A DNA stretch of 64,000 nucleotides from Clostridium sp. 12(A) (lineage in GTDB: Bacteria > Bacillota > Clostridia > Lachnospirales > Lachnospiraceae). Below are positions 46,424-55,216 of this stretch, one piece after another. The position numbers were made by a program, and so were the translations under genes. The DNA lies in the NCBI GenBank assembly GCA_000526575.1, contig JAGI01000002.1, forward strand, positions 3,386,501 through 3,450,500, read 5' to 3'. Numbering within the stretch: the first letter of the stretch is position 1; each line of letters starts with the position of its first letter. The notes below the pieces were generated by a model, which was not told the origin of the DNA, did no database searches, and saw only the letters and a program-made list of their open reading frames with translations.

Positions 46424-47137
46424 GTGTATCAGGTAGAAAATGTGAAATTAAAAAAATGGGAACCGTTTATGGCGGTGATTTTGCTTGTATTAGTATATGT
46501 CATATCAAGTCAGGCCGGAAAAATGACGGCAGGAGTCAGTGTAAAGGCTGGAAAGGAAAAGCCAGTGGTTGTCATCGATGCCGGACATGGAGGGAATGAT
46601 CCGGGTAAAATCGGAGTTGATGGGACCCTGGAAAAGGATATTAATCTGCAGATCGCATATCGGCTTAAAAAATATCTGGAAGCCTCGGACGTTGATGTGG
46701 TTCTTACCAGAAAGAATGACAATGGTCTTTATACGGAACGGGACAGCAAAAAGAAGATGGCGGATATGACAAAACGATGTGACATTATTAATGATACGAG
46801 TCCGGACCTTACCGTTAGCATACATCAAAACAGTTATCATCAGGAAGAGATTTCCGGAGGTCAGGTATTTTACTATAAGCGATCTGAAAAGGGAAAACGC
46901 CTGGCTGAGATTTTACAGGAACGGTTTGATTACGTTCTGGGAGATAAAAATACCAGACTGGCAAAGCCAAATGATAACTATTATCTGCTGCTTCATGTAA
47001 AAACTCCTATTGTTATTGTGGAATGCGGATTTTTGACCAACTGGAAGGAAGCTGGCCTGCTAAATTCAGACGAATACCAGGACCGCCTGGCCTGGACGAT
47101 ACATATGGGAATTATGGAATATTTAAATGCAAGATAA
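46424..47137 (+). CDS. N-acetylmuramoyl-L-alanine amidase (Amidase_3)
   Basis: A 237-residue protein with an N-terminal membrane anchor (about 15-30) and an extracellular zinc amidase domain. The metal and catalytic residues are His in DAGHGG, Glu in TLEKDIN, His in SIHQNS and Glu in VVECGFLTN. It cleaves the amide between muramic acid and the peptide stem and resembles CwlD. The start is a GTG at 46424 or an in-frame GTG at 46442; neither has a strong ribosome site. It closes a set of three envelope genes. Confidence 0.9.
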   Translation: MYQVENVKLKKWEPFMAVILLVLVYVISSQAGKMTAGVSVKAGKEKPVVVIDAGHGGNDPGKIGVDGTLEKDINLQIAYRLKKYLEASDVDVVLTRKNDNGLYTERDSKKKMADMTKRCDIINDTSPDLTVSIHQNSYHQEEISGGQVFYYKRSEKGKRLAEILQERFDYVLGDKNTRLAKPNDNYYLLLHVKTPIVIVECGFLTNWKEAGLLNSDEYQDRLAWTIHMGIMEYLNAR

Positions 47138-47140
47138 ACG

Positions 47141-47195
47141 ATACCCTGATGGTTATTCACAGAGAAGGTCTGTGTCAAACCATCAGGGTATTTTA
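47141..47195 (+). terminator. terminator after the amidase gene
   Basis: ATACCCTGATGGTT (47141-47154) pairs with AACCATCAGGGTAT (47178-47191) and is followed by TTTAT. It also abuts the stop of the convergent coiled-coil gene. Confidence 0.85.
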
Positions 47196-47939
47196 TTAAG
47201 CTTTCGAATCATTCGATTCTAGCTGTTCCTGGGTATCAGCAGTTAATAATGAATCCTTCTCCTCTGTACGAACTTCGACTTCCGGTTTCACGATTTCTTC
47301 ATTTCTGCTGGATATAGAGTCTAAGGAATCTCCAAGTTTTTCTGCGATATCTGAAGATATTTTTTGGGAACGGCTCTTTAGCTCACTGATTTTTTCCAGT
47401 TTAGATGTGGTGCTTCCGTTTATGGAGTGGAATTCAGCAGTCATTACCTTTATCTGTCCATCTAATTTGCCTTTTACGGAAGAGAGTACCTCAGTCTGAT
47501 CTGTTCCATTGGATAAAGCGGTTAGGCCATTTAGCTGATCTGTCTGGACTTCTTCTTTTGTTTTTGGTTTTTCATAAATCATACCAGTAGTGTCCTCAGA
47601 TTCTTTCTTTTCCTTGTCCTCTGTTTGAAGCTTTGTAATCTGTTCATCAATATCCTTCATTTGCTGTTCGTATTCTTTCAGCTGCTGGTCCAGGTCGGTT
47701 GATCCATTTTCTGTAGCAGAATCAATTAGGGACTGTTTTCGTTCCTGCAAATATTCCTTTTGTTTCATCAACTGTTCGATCATGCTTTGCTTTTTCCCAG
47801 CGGGAGAAATTGTGGCCACATCAGTTCCTGTCTTTTCTGCTTTGATCCCATTTAAGATCTCGTTCTTTATTGCAGCCGAACGGTTTATGGACTGGATATT
47901 AAGTCCACCAGCGTTCGAACTGAGTGTACTGATATTCAT
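47196..47939 (-). CDS. coiled-coil protein of unknown function
   Basis: A 247-residue hydrophilic protein without Cys, signal peptide or membrane helix. Residues 55-115 and 165-215 are predicted to be long coiled coils (IEQLMKQKEYLQERKQSL, YEQQMKDIDEQITKLQ). The N-terminus MNISTLSSNAGGLNIQS resembles the starts of proteins exported or attached with flagella and related appendages in clostridia, but I do not recognise the family. A LytTR-type direct repeat lies 71-100 bp upstream, suggesting control by the nearby two-component system. The ribosome site is AGGAGGG. Confidence 0.75.
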   Translation of the reverse strand: MNISTLSSNAGGLNIQSINRSAAIKNEILNGIKAEKTGTDVATISPAGKKQSMIEQLMKQKEYLQERKQSLIDSATENGSTDLDQQLKEYEQQMKDIDEQITKLQTEDKEKKESEDTTGMIYEKPKTKEEVQTDQLNGLTALSNGTDQTEVLSSVKGKLDGQIKVMTAEFHSINGSTTSKLEKISELKSRSQKISSDIAEKLGDSLDSISSRNEEIVKPEVEVRTEEKDSLLTADTQEQLESNDSKA

Positions 47940-48009
47940 AACATGCCCTCCTGAATTTATTTTCTATGTAATTTGTCGGATATAGGTCCATCAATATAAG
48001 AGACATGTT

Positions 48010-48039
48010 GTAAACGGTACATCTACAGATGTAAACGGG
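48010..48039 (-). promoter_or_regulatory. LytTR-type direct repeat upstream of the coiled-coil gene
   Basis: On the minus strand two copies, CCCGTTTAC and ACCGTTTAC, start exactly 21 bp apart (9-bp repeat plus 12-bp spacer), separated by a palindromic ACATCT-GT-AGATGT. The second copy fits the published AgrA/LytTR consensus in all positions. A possible -10 (TATATC, 47979-47984) lies about 30 bp further on. The LytTR regulator at 49321 is the obvious candidate to bind it. Confidence 0.6.
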
Positions 48040-48055
48040 TCTTAATACCCCGGTT

Positions 48056-49324
48056 TTAAAGAGTTAAAGGGATCATGAGGGAAAAATGAAAGATACTATC
48101 CTGGGCTGCTAATGACAGGGTTCCGTGGCAGCGTTCTACGGCCTGATGAATATTGGTGAGACCAATACCGTGAAGCCTGGAATCTTCCTTGGTGGATACA
48201 AAAATATCGGCTCTATCCGATTTTGGGGAGGGGAGAGGGTTTTTAATTTCAATCATCAGACAGGAATGACGGACATAGGAGACCGCTTGTATGGCTTTTG
48301 TTTCCTCTTTCGAAAGCTTTGAGCATGCTTCCAGGGCATTGTCCAGAGCATTGCTTAAGATGATACATAAGTCCATGGGAGACAGCATCTCAGAGGGTGG
48401 AAAGATCAGATCGGTTTCCAGTTGAATTCCCTTTGCCTGTGCCAGAACCAGCTTTTCTCTAATAATGGCATCTGCGTAAACATTTCCGGTGGAAATATGA
48501 GGAGACAAGGAATTGACTGAGTGAGTTATGGAATTAAGATACTCCAGTGCTTCTGTCTCCTTTCCGCCGCTTATTAAATTTTTAATGCAAAGCATATGGT
48601 TCTTAAAATCATGCCGAAATGAGGACAACTGCTTTTCTTCTTCCTTCCAGGCCGTCATCTGTCGCTCCAGAAACAGGTTTTGCTGTTTTTCCAGAGCCAA
48701 TACCAGCCTGCGATCTACGTAATAGAGAGAGAACAGCAGAAGAATTACTCCGGCTATGGCGGCAAGTGTAATGAGAAGGTTTGTCCAAAGACTGTTATCA
48801 GAGGCCATACTTCTGGTTCCGTAATAAATCACAGAGTATTTGATAAAGCAGGACAGTAAAAGGAGATAAATATTTCCTTCGAGGGAGATTTCTCCTTTCA
48901 GATTCCTGTATTTTCTTGCCACCCATTCCAGAACCAAAGCGAAGAATAGAATGGTCAATCCATCGCAGAGACCATAGAGGAGGTCATACCATAACAGATG
49001 ACCGGCCACTCGTTTTGCAGTATATTGAATCAGCGGAAGAAAGATAAAGTTAGAGGTGTATCCAAGACCGTCCATAAAGATGGCGATCATGATTTTCTTT
49101 CCCGTTTGATTCTCAAACAGAACCAGTATCATAGCGGTGGTCGTGAGAAGAAAGAATACTTCCTGTGGAAAAACCTTATATAATCCTAAGTTTATGTTGA
49201 TAAAGCTTACCAGTCCCTGAGTGACTGCGATTCCAAGAAGGGTAAGAGCATGACTGAATCTGGCTTTTAAAATCCTGTTTAAAAAATGATACTCAATGAG
49301 TACAGAGAATAATGAATAAATTAT
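48056..49324 (-). CDS. AgrC-like GHKL sensor histidine kinase (non-ATG start)
   Basis: The open frame continues about 64 codons upstream of the first ATG (49132) to the end of the response-regulator gene. There AAGGAGG is followed by an ATA (49324) overlapping the TAA stop, or an ATT at 49321; no ATG, GTG or TTG is in frame at the right distance. The upstream codons encode hydrophobic segments (SLFSVLIEYHFLNRIL, ALTLLGIAVTQGLVSFIN) needed for a normal six-helix AgrC sensor. The full protein would have about 422 residues. The cytoplasmic part has the H-box FRHDFKNH, the N-box NALDNALEAC and the G-box GIGLTNI. It pairs with the LytTR regulator. Confidence 0.8.
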   Translation of the reverse strand: MIYSLFSVLIEYHFLNRILKARFSHALTLLGIAVTQGLVSFININLGLYKVFPQEVFFLLTTTAMILVLFENQTGKKIMIAIFMDGLGYTSNFIFLPLIQYTAKRVAGHLLWYDLLYGLCDGLTILFFALVLEWVARKYRNLKGEISLEGNIYLLLLSCFIKYSVIYYGTRSMASDNSLWTNLLITLAAIAGVILLLFSLYYVDRRLVLALEKQQNLFLERQMTAWKEEEKQLSSFRHDFKNHMLCIKNLISGGKETEALEYLNSITHSVNSLSPHISTGNVYADAIIREKLVLAQAKGIQLETDLIFPPSEMLSPMDLCIILSNALDNALEACSKLSKEETKAIQAVSYVRHSCLMIEIKNPLPSPKSDRADIFVSTKEDSRLHGIGLTNIHQAVERCHGTLSLAAQDSIFHFSLMIPLTL

Positions 49325-50028
49325 GTCAACCCCTCCTTTTGCATCTGCTTCATAAATGCCATGGAGAAGTCATAGTATTTCCGCTTGCTGATAGGAATGC
49401 ATTCCCCATTTGTAAGAAAAATATCCGTTTTGCTAAGGCGCATGACAGAGTCCATGTTTACGATAAAGCTGCGGTGGCACCTGAAAAATTGAGTTGGGAG
49501 AGTTTTTTCCAGAGTTTCCAGCTGCTGGTAATATTCAAGATCTGTATTCCGTGTATGGATTGTCACCTTTCGGTTCCTCACTTCCAGATAAAGAATTTCA
49601 GAATAAGAAAAACGTTGAATGGAGGAACCTGATTGAATCGTGAGATACTCCTCATGTAAAGCGCGAAGTTGTCCGATTACATGATCAAGAACTGCCTCCA
49701 GCTTATCTGTATTTACAGGCTTTATCAGGTAATGAGACGCGTCCACATCAAAGGCTTCAAATACATATTCCTTATAGGCTGTCAGAAATATTATTTTAGA
49801 GCGAATGAGTTTTTTTCTTAGTATTCTGGCTGTCTCTATGCCGGAAATTCCACCCATCTTAATATCCAGAAAAATAATATCCGGGGTAATATCAGTATTT
49901 AATAAGTCTTCTCCGTTTGAGAACACAGTTAACTGGAAGGGCACTTTTTTAAGTAAAAAGTACCCTTCCAGCTGTTTGGAAAATTTATTTGTAAATTCGG
50001 TTTGATCATCGCAAAGGAATAGATTCAT
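49321..50028 (-). CDS. LytTR response regulator (AgrA/LytR type)
   Basis: A 235-residue regulator with a receiver domain (acidic pair CDD, phosphoacceptor Asp in FLDIKMGGISG near residue 55, Lys in LIKPV) and a C-terminal LytTR DNA-binding domain (ILYLEVRNRKVTIHT, FRCHRSFIVNMDSV). LytTR proteins bind direct repeats spaced 21 bp. Such a site is present at 48010-48039. Its stop overlaps the presumed ATA start of the kinase gene, so translation is coupled. It follows asnA by 20 bp. No AgrB/AgrD peptide genes are nearby. Confidence 0.92.
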   Translation of the reverse strand: MNLFLCDDQTEFTNKFSKQLEGYFLLKKVPFQLTVFSNGEDLLNTDITPDIIFLDIKMGGISGIETARILRKKLIRSKIIFLTAYKEYVFEAFDVDASHYLIKPVNTDKLEAVLDHVIGQLRALHEEYLTIQSGSSIQRFSYSEILYLEVRNRKVTIHTRNTDLEYYQQLETLEKTLPTQFFRCHRSFIVNMDSVMRLSKTDIFLTNGECIPISKRKYYDFSMAFMKQMQKEGLT

Positions 50029-50048
50029 GGTATTTTTCCTATTTTATC

Positions 50049-51056
50049 TTACAGAAGAAATATTTTATTCTCTCTGCAGGTATCCCGCATATCATCCGGC
50101 CAGATGCTTGCCTGCACTTCACCAATGTGAGCGCGGTCTAAAAGGAGCATACAAAGGCGTGACTGCCCGATTCCACCTCCGATGGTGCAGGGAAGTTCAC
50201 TGTTTAACAGCATTTTGTGGTAAAGAAGCTCTTTTCTATCCTCACAGCCTGCCTTCTTTAACTGCTCTGCCAGAGAGGTCTCATCCACTCGGATTCCCAT
50301 GCTGGATATCTCAAGGGCACAGTTTAAGTGCTCGAACCAGAATAAAATATCGCCGTTTAACTGCCAGTCATCATAGTCAGGAGCTCTTCCGTCATGAGGT
50401 TCTCCCCCTTTTAACTTGTCTCCGATTTTCATAAGGAAGACGCAGCCAAGCTCCTTTGTAATGAGATTCTCCCGTTCCTTTGGTGTCTTGTCAGGATACT
50501 TATCCTCCAGCTCCTGAGAGGTAATAAAGGTAATGTCATCTGGAAGCTTCTTTACTGCCTGAGGGTATTTGTACCATACCTCATGCTCCATATGCTTGAT
50601 GATCTTAAAAATATTCCGAACGGTATCCTTTAAGGTATCCAGGGTACGCTCTTCTCTGGTAATTACCTTTTCCCAGTCCCACTGGTCCACGTAGCAGGAG
50701 TGGAGATTGTCAAATTCTTCATCTCTTCGGATGGCGTTCATGTTGGTATAGAGACCTTCTCCCGGCTGAAAGCCGTATTCGTGAAGGGCCATCCGTTTCC
50801 ACTTGGCAAGAGAGTGAACCACTTCCATGGTCTGTCCTGGAATTCCCAGAAGATCGAACTGAACGGGGCGTTCTACACCGTTTAAGTTATCGTTGAGTCC
50901 ACTGTCCTTGTCTACGAACAGAGGGGCAGAGATACGTTCCAGGTTCATTTCCTTTCCAAGCTCCTTTTGAAAGGTATCTCTTATGTATTTGATTGCTTCC
51001 TGTGTTTCGCGGACAGAAAGCTTTGGGTCATAATGTTCTGGTATGATGAGTTTCAA
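50049..51056 (-). CDS. asnA: aspartate-ammonia ligase
   Basis: The start is a TTG at 51056, with GGGAGG 7 nt upstream, giving the family N-terminus [20 protein letters not shown]; an upstream ATG at 51071 overlaps the ribosome site. The 335-residue class II tRNA-synthetase-like enzyme makes asparagine from aspartate, ammonia and ATP (AMP-forming). Motifs are RVQFDL-like [29 protein letters not shown] and [14 protein letters not shown]. The length is normal. The gene lies just upstream of the LytTR regulator and may share its transcript. Confidence 0.95.
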   Translation of the reverse strand: MKLIIPEHYDPKLSVRETQEAIKYIRDTFQKELGKEMNLERISAPLFVDKDSGLNDNLNGVERPVQFDLLGIPGQTMEVVHSLAKWKRMALHEYGFQPGEGLYTNMNAIRRDEEFDNLHSCYVDQWDWEKVITREERTLDTLKDTVRNIFKIIKHMEHEVWYKYPQAVKKLPDDITFITSQELEDKYPDKTPKERENLITKELGCVFLMKIGDKLKGGEPHDGRAPDYDDWQLNGDILFWFEHLNCALEISSMGIRVDETSLAEQLKKAGCEDRKELLYHKMLLNSELPCTIGGGIGQSRLCMLLLDRAHIGEVQASIWPDDMRDTCRENKIFLL

Positions 51057-51225
51057 ATTTCTTCCTCCCAATTCAGTGTTTTTTTCATGGTATCATTTTT
51101 AGAAGGAACCTGCAACTATTGTTTTTTGCATCCATGCTCCCTGGAGCCTTTGTATATCAGCAAAGAAGTTGCACGGTTACATGGCCTGTGATATGATAAA
51201 TGGTAGTGAAAAGGAGCAATACGAT

Positions 51226-52305
51226 ATGGAAACAGAACGAATTTATATAGAAGATAAAGAGCATCCGGAAGAAGCGAAATTAAAGCGTGCCGCCCAGATT
51301 TTAAAGGACGGAGGTCTGGTTGCATTTCCTACAGAGACGGTCTATGGTCTGGGAGCCAATGCCTTAGAGGAAGAGGCAGCAAAGAAAATCTATGAAGCAA
51401 AAGGAAGACCATCGGATAATCCGCTGATAGCCCACATTGCGGATAGAGAGGATTTAAAGCCATTGGTCAAACAGATACCGGAAGCAGGAGTTAAGCTGAT
51501 GGAAGCCTTCTGGCCGGGACCCCTTACTCTCATATTTCCAAAGAGCGACCTGGTTCCCTACGGGACTACGGGAGGTCTTGATACCGTAGCAGTCAGAATG
51601 CCAAATGACCCCATAGCCAGTGCCCTCATTCGTCTATCCGGAGTCCCCATTGCAGCACCCAGTGCTAATACCTCAGGGCGTCCAAGCCCTACCACAGCAG
51701 ATCATGTGTGGCAGGATATGAACGGAAAAATAGAAATGATCATAGATGGAGGTGCCGTTGGTATCGGTGTGGAATCCACCATTATCGATGTGTCCGGTGA
51801 GGAGCCCATGATCTTAAGACCGGGAGCCATTACGCAGGAGATGGCCTCAAAAGTACTGGGACAAGTAGTCTGCCTTGATCCGGCCATTGTATCCGGCCCC
51901 TTAAAGGAAGATGTTAAGCCAAAGGCACCTGGAATGAAATACAGACATTACGCCCCAAAAGCATCCCTTACCCTGGTAGAGGGGGATACAAAGGATGTTA
52001 TTGAGACCATTAACCGGTTGGCTAAAGAAAAGCTGAAAGAGGGCTTTCAAGTAGGAATTATCTGTACGGAAGAAAGCAGGGAGAGTTACAGGAACGGAAT
52101 CATAAAAAGCATGGGAGTCCGGGCAAAGGAAGAGACCATTGCCCATAACCTTTATGGAGTGCTGAGAGAATTTGATGATCTGGAGGCAGATTTTATCTAT
52201 TCCGAAAGCTTTTCCAAGGACCATCTGGGACAGGCCATTATGAACCGGCTGACAAAAGCAGCAGGCTATCACATTGTTAAGATACAAAAGGAGGAGACAT
52301 TATGA
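51226..52305 (+). CDS. threonylcarbamoyl-AMP synthase (Sua5/YwlC type)
   Basis: The start is the ATG at 51226 (AAAGGAG 9 nt upstream), giving 359 residues; an earlier in-frame ATG lacks a ribosome site. The N-terminal YrdC domain (ILKDGGLVAFPTETVYGLGA, then EAKGRPSDNPLIAHI) makes threonylcarbamoyl-AMP from Thr, bicarbonate and ATP for the t6A37 modification of ANN-decoding tRNAs. The C-terminal Sua5 domain begins after PGMKYRHYAPKA. It overlaps the deaminase gene by ATGA and starts a long housekeeping run. Confidence 0.94.
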   Translation: METERIYIEDKEHPEEAKLKRAAQILKDGGLVAFPTETVYGLGANALEEEAAKKIYEAKGRPSDNPLIAHIADREDLKPLVKQIPEAGVKLMEAFWPGPLTLIFPKSDLVPYGTTGGLDTVAVRMPNDPIASALIRLSGVPIAAPSANTSGRPSPTTADHVWQDMNGKIEMIIDGGAVGIGVESTIIDVSGEEPMILRPGAITQEMASKVLGQVVCLDPAIVSGPLKEDVKPKAPGMKYRHYAPKASLTLVEGDTKDVIETINRLAKEKLKEGFQVGIICTEESRESYRNGIIKSMGVRAKEETIAHNLYGVLREFDDLEADFIYSESFSKDHLGQAIMNRLTKAAGYHIVKIQKEETL

Positions 52306-52796
52306 CCGGAAAGCGGGAAGATTATATTACTTGGGATGAATATTTTATGGGAGTTGCCCTCCTTTCAGGGAAGCGATCTAAGGACCCAAGCACACAGGTG
52401 GGAGCCTGTATCGTAAGTGAGGACAACAAGATTTTATCCATGGGCTATAACGGATTTCCCATGGGCTGCTCTGACGATGAATTTCCATGGAACAGAGAGA
52501 GTGACGACAATGATCCCTACAATGCCAAATATTTCTACTCCACCCATAGTGAATTAAATGCTATCCTTAACTACAGAGGGGGAAGTCTGGAAGGCTCCAA
52601 GCTTTATGTAACCTTATTCCCCTGCAATGAATGTGCAAAAGCAATCATTCAATCAGGCATTAAAACCATTGTCTATGGTTCAGATAAGTATGCAGATACT
52701 CCTGAGGTCAATGCCTCCAAGCGTATGCTAAATGCAGCAGGAGTCCGGTATTACCAGTATCAGCCCACCGGAAGAAAAATAGAGATAGAGGTTTAA
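52302..52796 (+). CDS. deoxycytidylate deaminase (ComEB-like)
   Basis: A 164-residue zinc deaminase. The zinc site is His/Glu in HSELNAI plus Cys pair PCNECAK. The substrate loop GACIVSEDNKILSMGYNG is present. It converts dCMP to dUMP for thymidylate synthesis. The ATG overlaps the previous stop (ATGA). In B. subtilis the homologue is comEB. Length and motifs are normal. Confidence 0.93.
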   Translation: MTGKREDYITWDEYFMGVALLSGKRSKDPSTQVGACIVSEDNKILSMGYNGFPMGCSDDEFPWNRESDDNDPYNAKYFYSTHSELNAILNYRGGSLEGSKLYVTLFPCNECAKAIIQSGIKTIVYGSDKYADTPEVNASKRMLNAAGVRYYQYQPTGRKIEIEV

Positions 52797-52797
52797 C

Positions 52798-54567
52798 ATG
52801 AAATTTTTACTGGCGGCAATGAATGCCAAATATATCCATTCCAATCCGGGAATTTACAGCTTAAAGGCCTATGCGGAAACTTATGTAAACCGACCTGAGC
52901 TAAAAGACGGAAGCTTCCAGATTGAGATTGGAGAATATACCATCAACAGCCAGCTTGATGATATTTTAAAAGACATATATCTAAAAAAACCGGATGCAGT
53001 AGGGTTTTCCTGCTACATCTGGAACATGTCTTACGTTTTGGAACTTGTCCGGGACCTTCCGAAGGTTCTCCCTCAAGTGGAGATCTGGCTGGGAGGTCCT
53101 GAAGTGTCTTACGATGCTGCCCAGATTCTTTTAAAAGAGCCTGGGGTATTTGGTATCATGATGGGCGAGGGAGAAGAAACCTTTAAAAAGGTGGTGGAAT
53201 GTTATCTGGATAAGGAAAACGGAGATTTTTCAACCATAGACGGCGCTGCCGTAAGGGATAAAAACGGAACTCCAGTGGAACGACCCCTAAAAAGAGCCGT
53301 GGACTTAAGTAAAATCCCCTTCCTTTATAAAGACATTTCCGGCTTTGAAAACAGGATTATTTATTACGAAAGCAGCAGGGGGTGTCCATTTTCCTGCAGC
53401 TACTGTCTTTCCTCCATTGATAAATCCGTCCGATTCCGGGATACGGAGCTGGTCAAGAAGGAGCTTGATTTTTTCCTTCAGAGAAAGGTTCCTCAGGTAA
53501 AGTTTGTAGACAGAACCTTTAACTGTAACCATGCCCATACCATGGGGATATGGAAGCATCTGCTGGAGCATGACAATGGAGTGACCAACTTTCATTTTGA
53601 AATTTCCGCTGACCTTCTGACAGAGGAGGAGCTTGACTTAATCTCCCGCATGAGGCCGGGACTCATCCAGCTGGAAATCGGTGTACAAAGTACCAACCAG
53701 AACACCATAAGGGAAATTAAGCGGACCATGGATCTGGTAAGCTTAAAAGAGACTGTTGAAAAGATCAACAGCTTTGGAAATATCCATCAGCATCTGGATT
53801 TGATTGCCGGACTCCCTTATGAAAATTATGAGAGTTTTCGACGGTCCTTTAACCAGGTCTATGAGATGAAACCGGAACAGCTTCAGCTGGGATTTTTAAA
53901 GGTGTTAAAAGGCTCTTACATGTCCCAGAAAGCAAAAGAGTATGAGGTAAAGTATAAGGAACAGGCTCCCTATGAGGTGCTTTCTACCAGATGGCTGGAT
54001 TATGGAGAGGTGCTGAAACTTAAGAACTTAGAAGAGATGCTTGAGGTGTACGGAAACAGCGGACAGTTCAATACCACCATTAAGGAACTTTTAACGGAGT
54101 TTCCATCTCCTTTTGATATGTTTGAGGCTCTTGCTGAATACTATGATAAACAGGAGCTGACAGGAATCAGTCACAGCCGTATGGCCCGATATGAGATATT
54201 GTCACAGTTTATTGAAGGGCTGGCACCAAAACGATTGCCTTTTTATCAGGACCTTTTGGTGTATGACTTATACTTAAGAGAAAATCTAAAGAGCCGGCCA
54301 TCCTTTGCCTCTGATCAGGAGCCGTTTAAAGAAAAGGTGAGAGCCTTTTTTGCAGAGGAAGCAAAAACGTTTCAGTATTTAAAAGAAGGATATGAAGGCT
54401 ATGAGGCCAGACAGTTAATTAAAATGGCCCATGTAGAAGTGTTTGGAGGAAAACGGGCGGTACTTTTTGATTATAAGAAAAGAGATCCCTTAACCCATAA
54501 CGCAGCGGTATATGAAGTTGACATTTGGAGGAAGGAATGGCAAAACGAGAAACAAAAGCAGAGTTAA
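52798..54567 (+). CDS. B12-binding-domain radical SAM protein (DUF4080 type)
   Basis: A 589-residue protein. Residues 1-170 form a cobalamin-binding-like Rossmann domain (VGFSCYIWNMSYVLELV, GEGEETFKKVV). The radical SAM cluster motif is CPFSCSYC near 196-203, and the SAM-binding barrel follows (QLEIGVQSTNQNTIREI). The C-terminal 150 residues match the DUF4080 tail. The substrate is unknown; relatives are annotated as magnesium-protoporphyrin cyclase-like by domain name only. It starts directly after the deaminase stop. Confidence 0.9.
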   Translation: MKFLLAAMNAKYIHSNPGIYSLKAYAETYVNRPELKDGSFQIEIGEYTINSQLDDILKDIYLKKPDAVGFSCYIWNMSYVLELVRDLPKVLPQVEIWLGGPEVSYDAAQILLKEPGVFGIMMGEGEETFKKVVECYLDKENGDFSTIDGAAVRDKNGTPVERPLKRAVDLSKIPFLYKDISGFENRIIYYESSRGCPFSCSYCLSSIDKSVRFRDTELVKKELDFFLQRKVPQVKFVDRTFNCNHAHTMGIWKHLLEHDNGVTNFHFEISADLLTEEELDLISRMRPGLIQLEIGVQSTNQNTIREIKRTMDLVSLKETVEKINSFGNIHQHLDLIAGLPYENYESFRRSFNQVYEMKPEQLQLGFLKVLKGSYMSQKAKEYEVKYKEQAPYEVLSTRWLDYGEVLKLKNLEEMLEVYGNSGQFNTTIKELLTEFPSPFDMFEALAEYYDKQELTGISHSRMARYEILSQFIEGLAPKRLPFYQDLLVYDLYLRENLKSRPSFASDQEPFKEKVRAFFAEEAKTFQYLKEGYEGYEARQLIKMAHVEVFGGKRAVLFDYKKRDPLTHNAAVYEVDIWRKEWQNEKQKQS

Positions 54568-55199
54568 AAGAGCGGGTAGAAAAGGTTCTTAAAGCCCTTG
54601 ACCAGGAATATGGAACGGAGTATATCTGTTATTTGAATCATGAGACTCCCTGGCAGCTGCTGATAGCCGTTATTTTAAGTGCTCAGTGTACGGATGCCAG
54701 AGTAAATATGGTTACAGTGGATCTGTTTCAGAAATACAAATCACCTAAGGATTTTGCTGAGGCAGATTTAAGGGAGCTTGAAAAGGATATCCACTCCCTT
54801 GGCTTTTACCACATGAAGGCCAAGAATATCATTTCCTGCTGTCAGGACTTAATGAGCCGGTTTGGGGGTAATGTCCCTGATACCATGGAGGAGCTTCTCT
54901 CCCTTGCAGGAGTAGGAAGAAAAACAGCCAATGTAATCCTTGGTAATATCTACAACCAGCCAAGTATTGTGGTGGATACCCATGTAAAACGAATTTCAAA
55001 AAAGCTGGGATTTGCAAAATCAGACGATCCGGAGAAAATAGAGTATGAACTGATGAAGGTGCTTCCAAAGGAACACTGGATACTCTGGAACATACAGATT
55101 ATAACACTGGGCAGGTCCATCTGCGTAGCCAGAAGCCCCAAATGTGTGGAATGCTTTTTAAGGGAATTATGCCCAAGTGCCCAGATTCAGCCATCCTAG
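54537..55199 (+). CDS. nth: endonuclease III
   Basis: The start is the ATG at 54537 with GGAGG 5 nt upstream, inside the end of the previous gene. The 220-residue DNA glycosylase/AP lyase repairs oxidised pyrimidines. The helix-hairpin-helix LAGVGRKTANVILGN has the catalytic Lys, the active Asp is in VVDTHVKR, and the four-Cys Fe-S motif is at the C-terminus (CVARSPKCVECFLRELC). It is part of the co-directional housekeeping run. Confidence 0.96.
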   Translation: MAKRETKAELKERVEKVLKALDQEYGTEYICYLNHETPWQLLIAVILSAQCTDARVNMVTVDLFQKYKSPKDFAEADLRELEKDIHSLGFYHMKAKNIISCCQDLMSRFGGNVPDTMEELLSLAGVGRKTANVILGNIYNQPSIVVDTHVKRISKKLGFAKSDDPEKIEYELMKVLPKEHWILWNIQIITLGRSICVARSPKCVECFLRELCPSAQIQPS

Positions 55200-55216
55200 G
55201 AGAGGGGAAGAAACCC

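Noticed and set aside
50027-50434. 135-codon plus-strand frame opposite asnA.
   Set aside because: It is antisense to asnA, lacks a ribosome site, and its Cys/His-rich translation has no recognisable domain.
48056-51056. An agr quorum-sensing locus with AgrB and AgrD.
   Set aside because: The kinase and LytTR regulator are of the Agr type, but no AgrB-like protease or short AgrD peptide gene is visible nearby.
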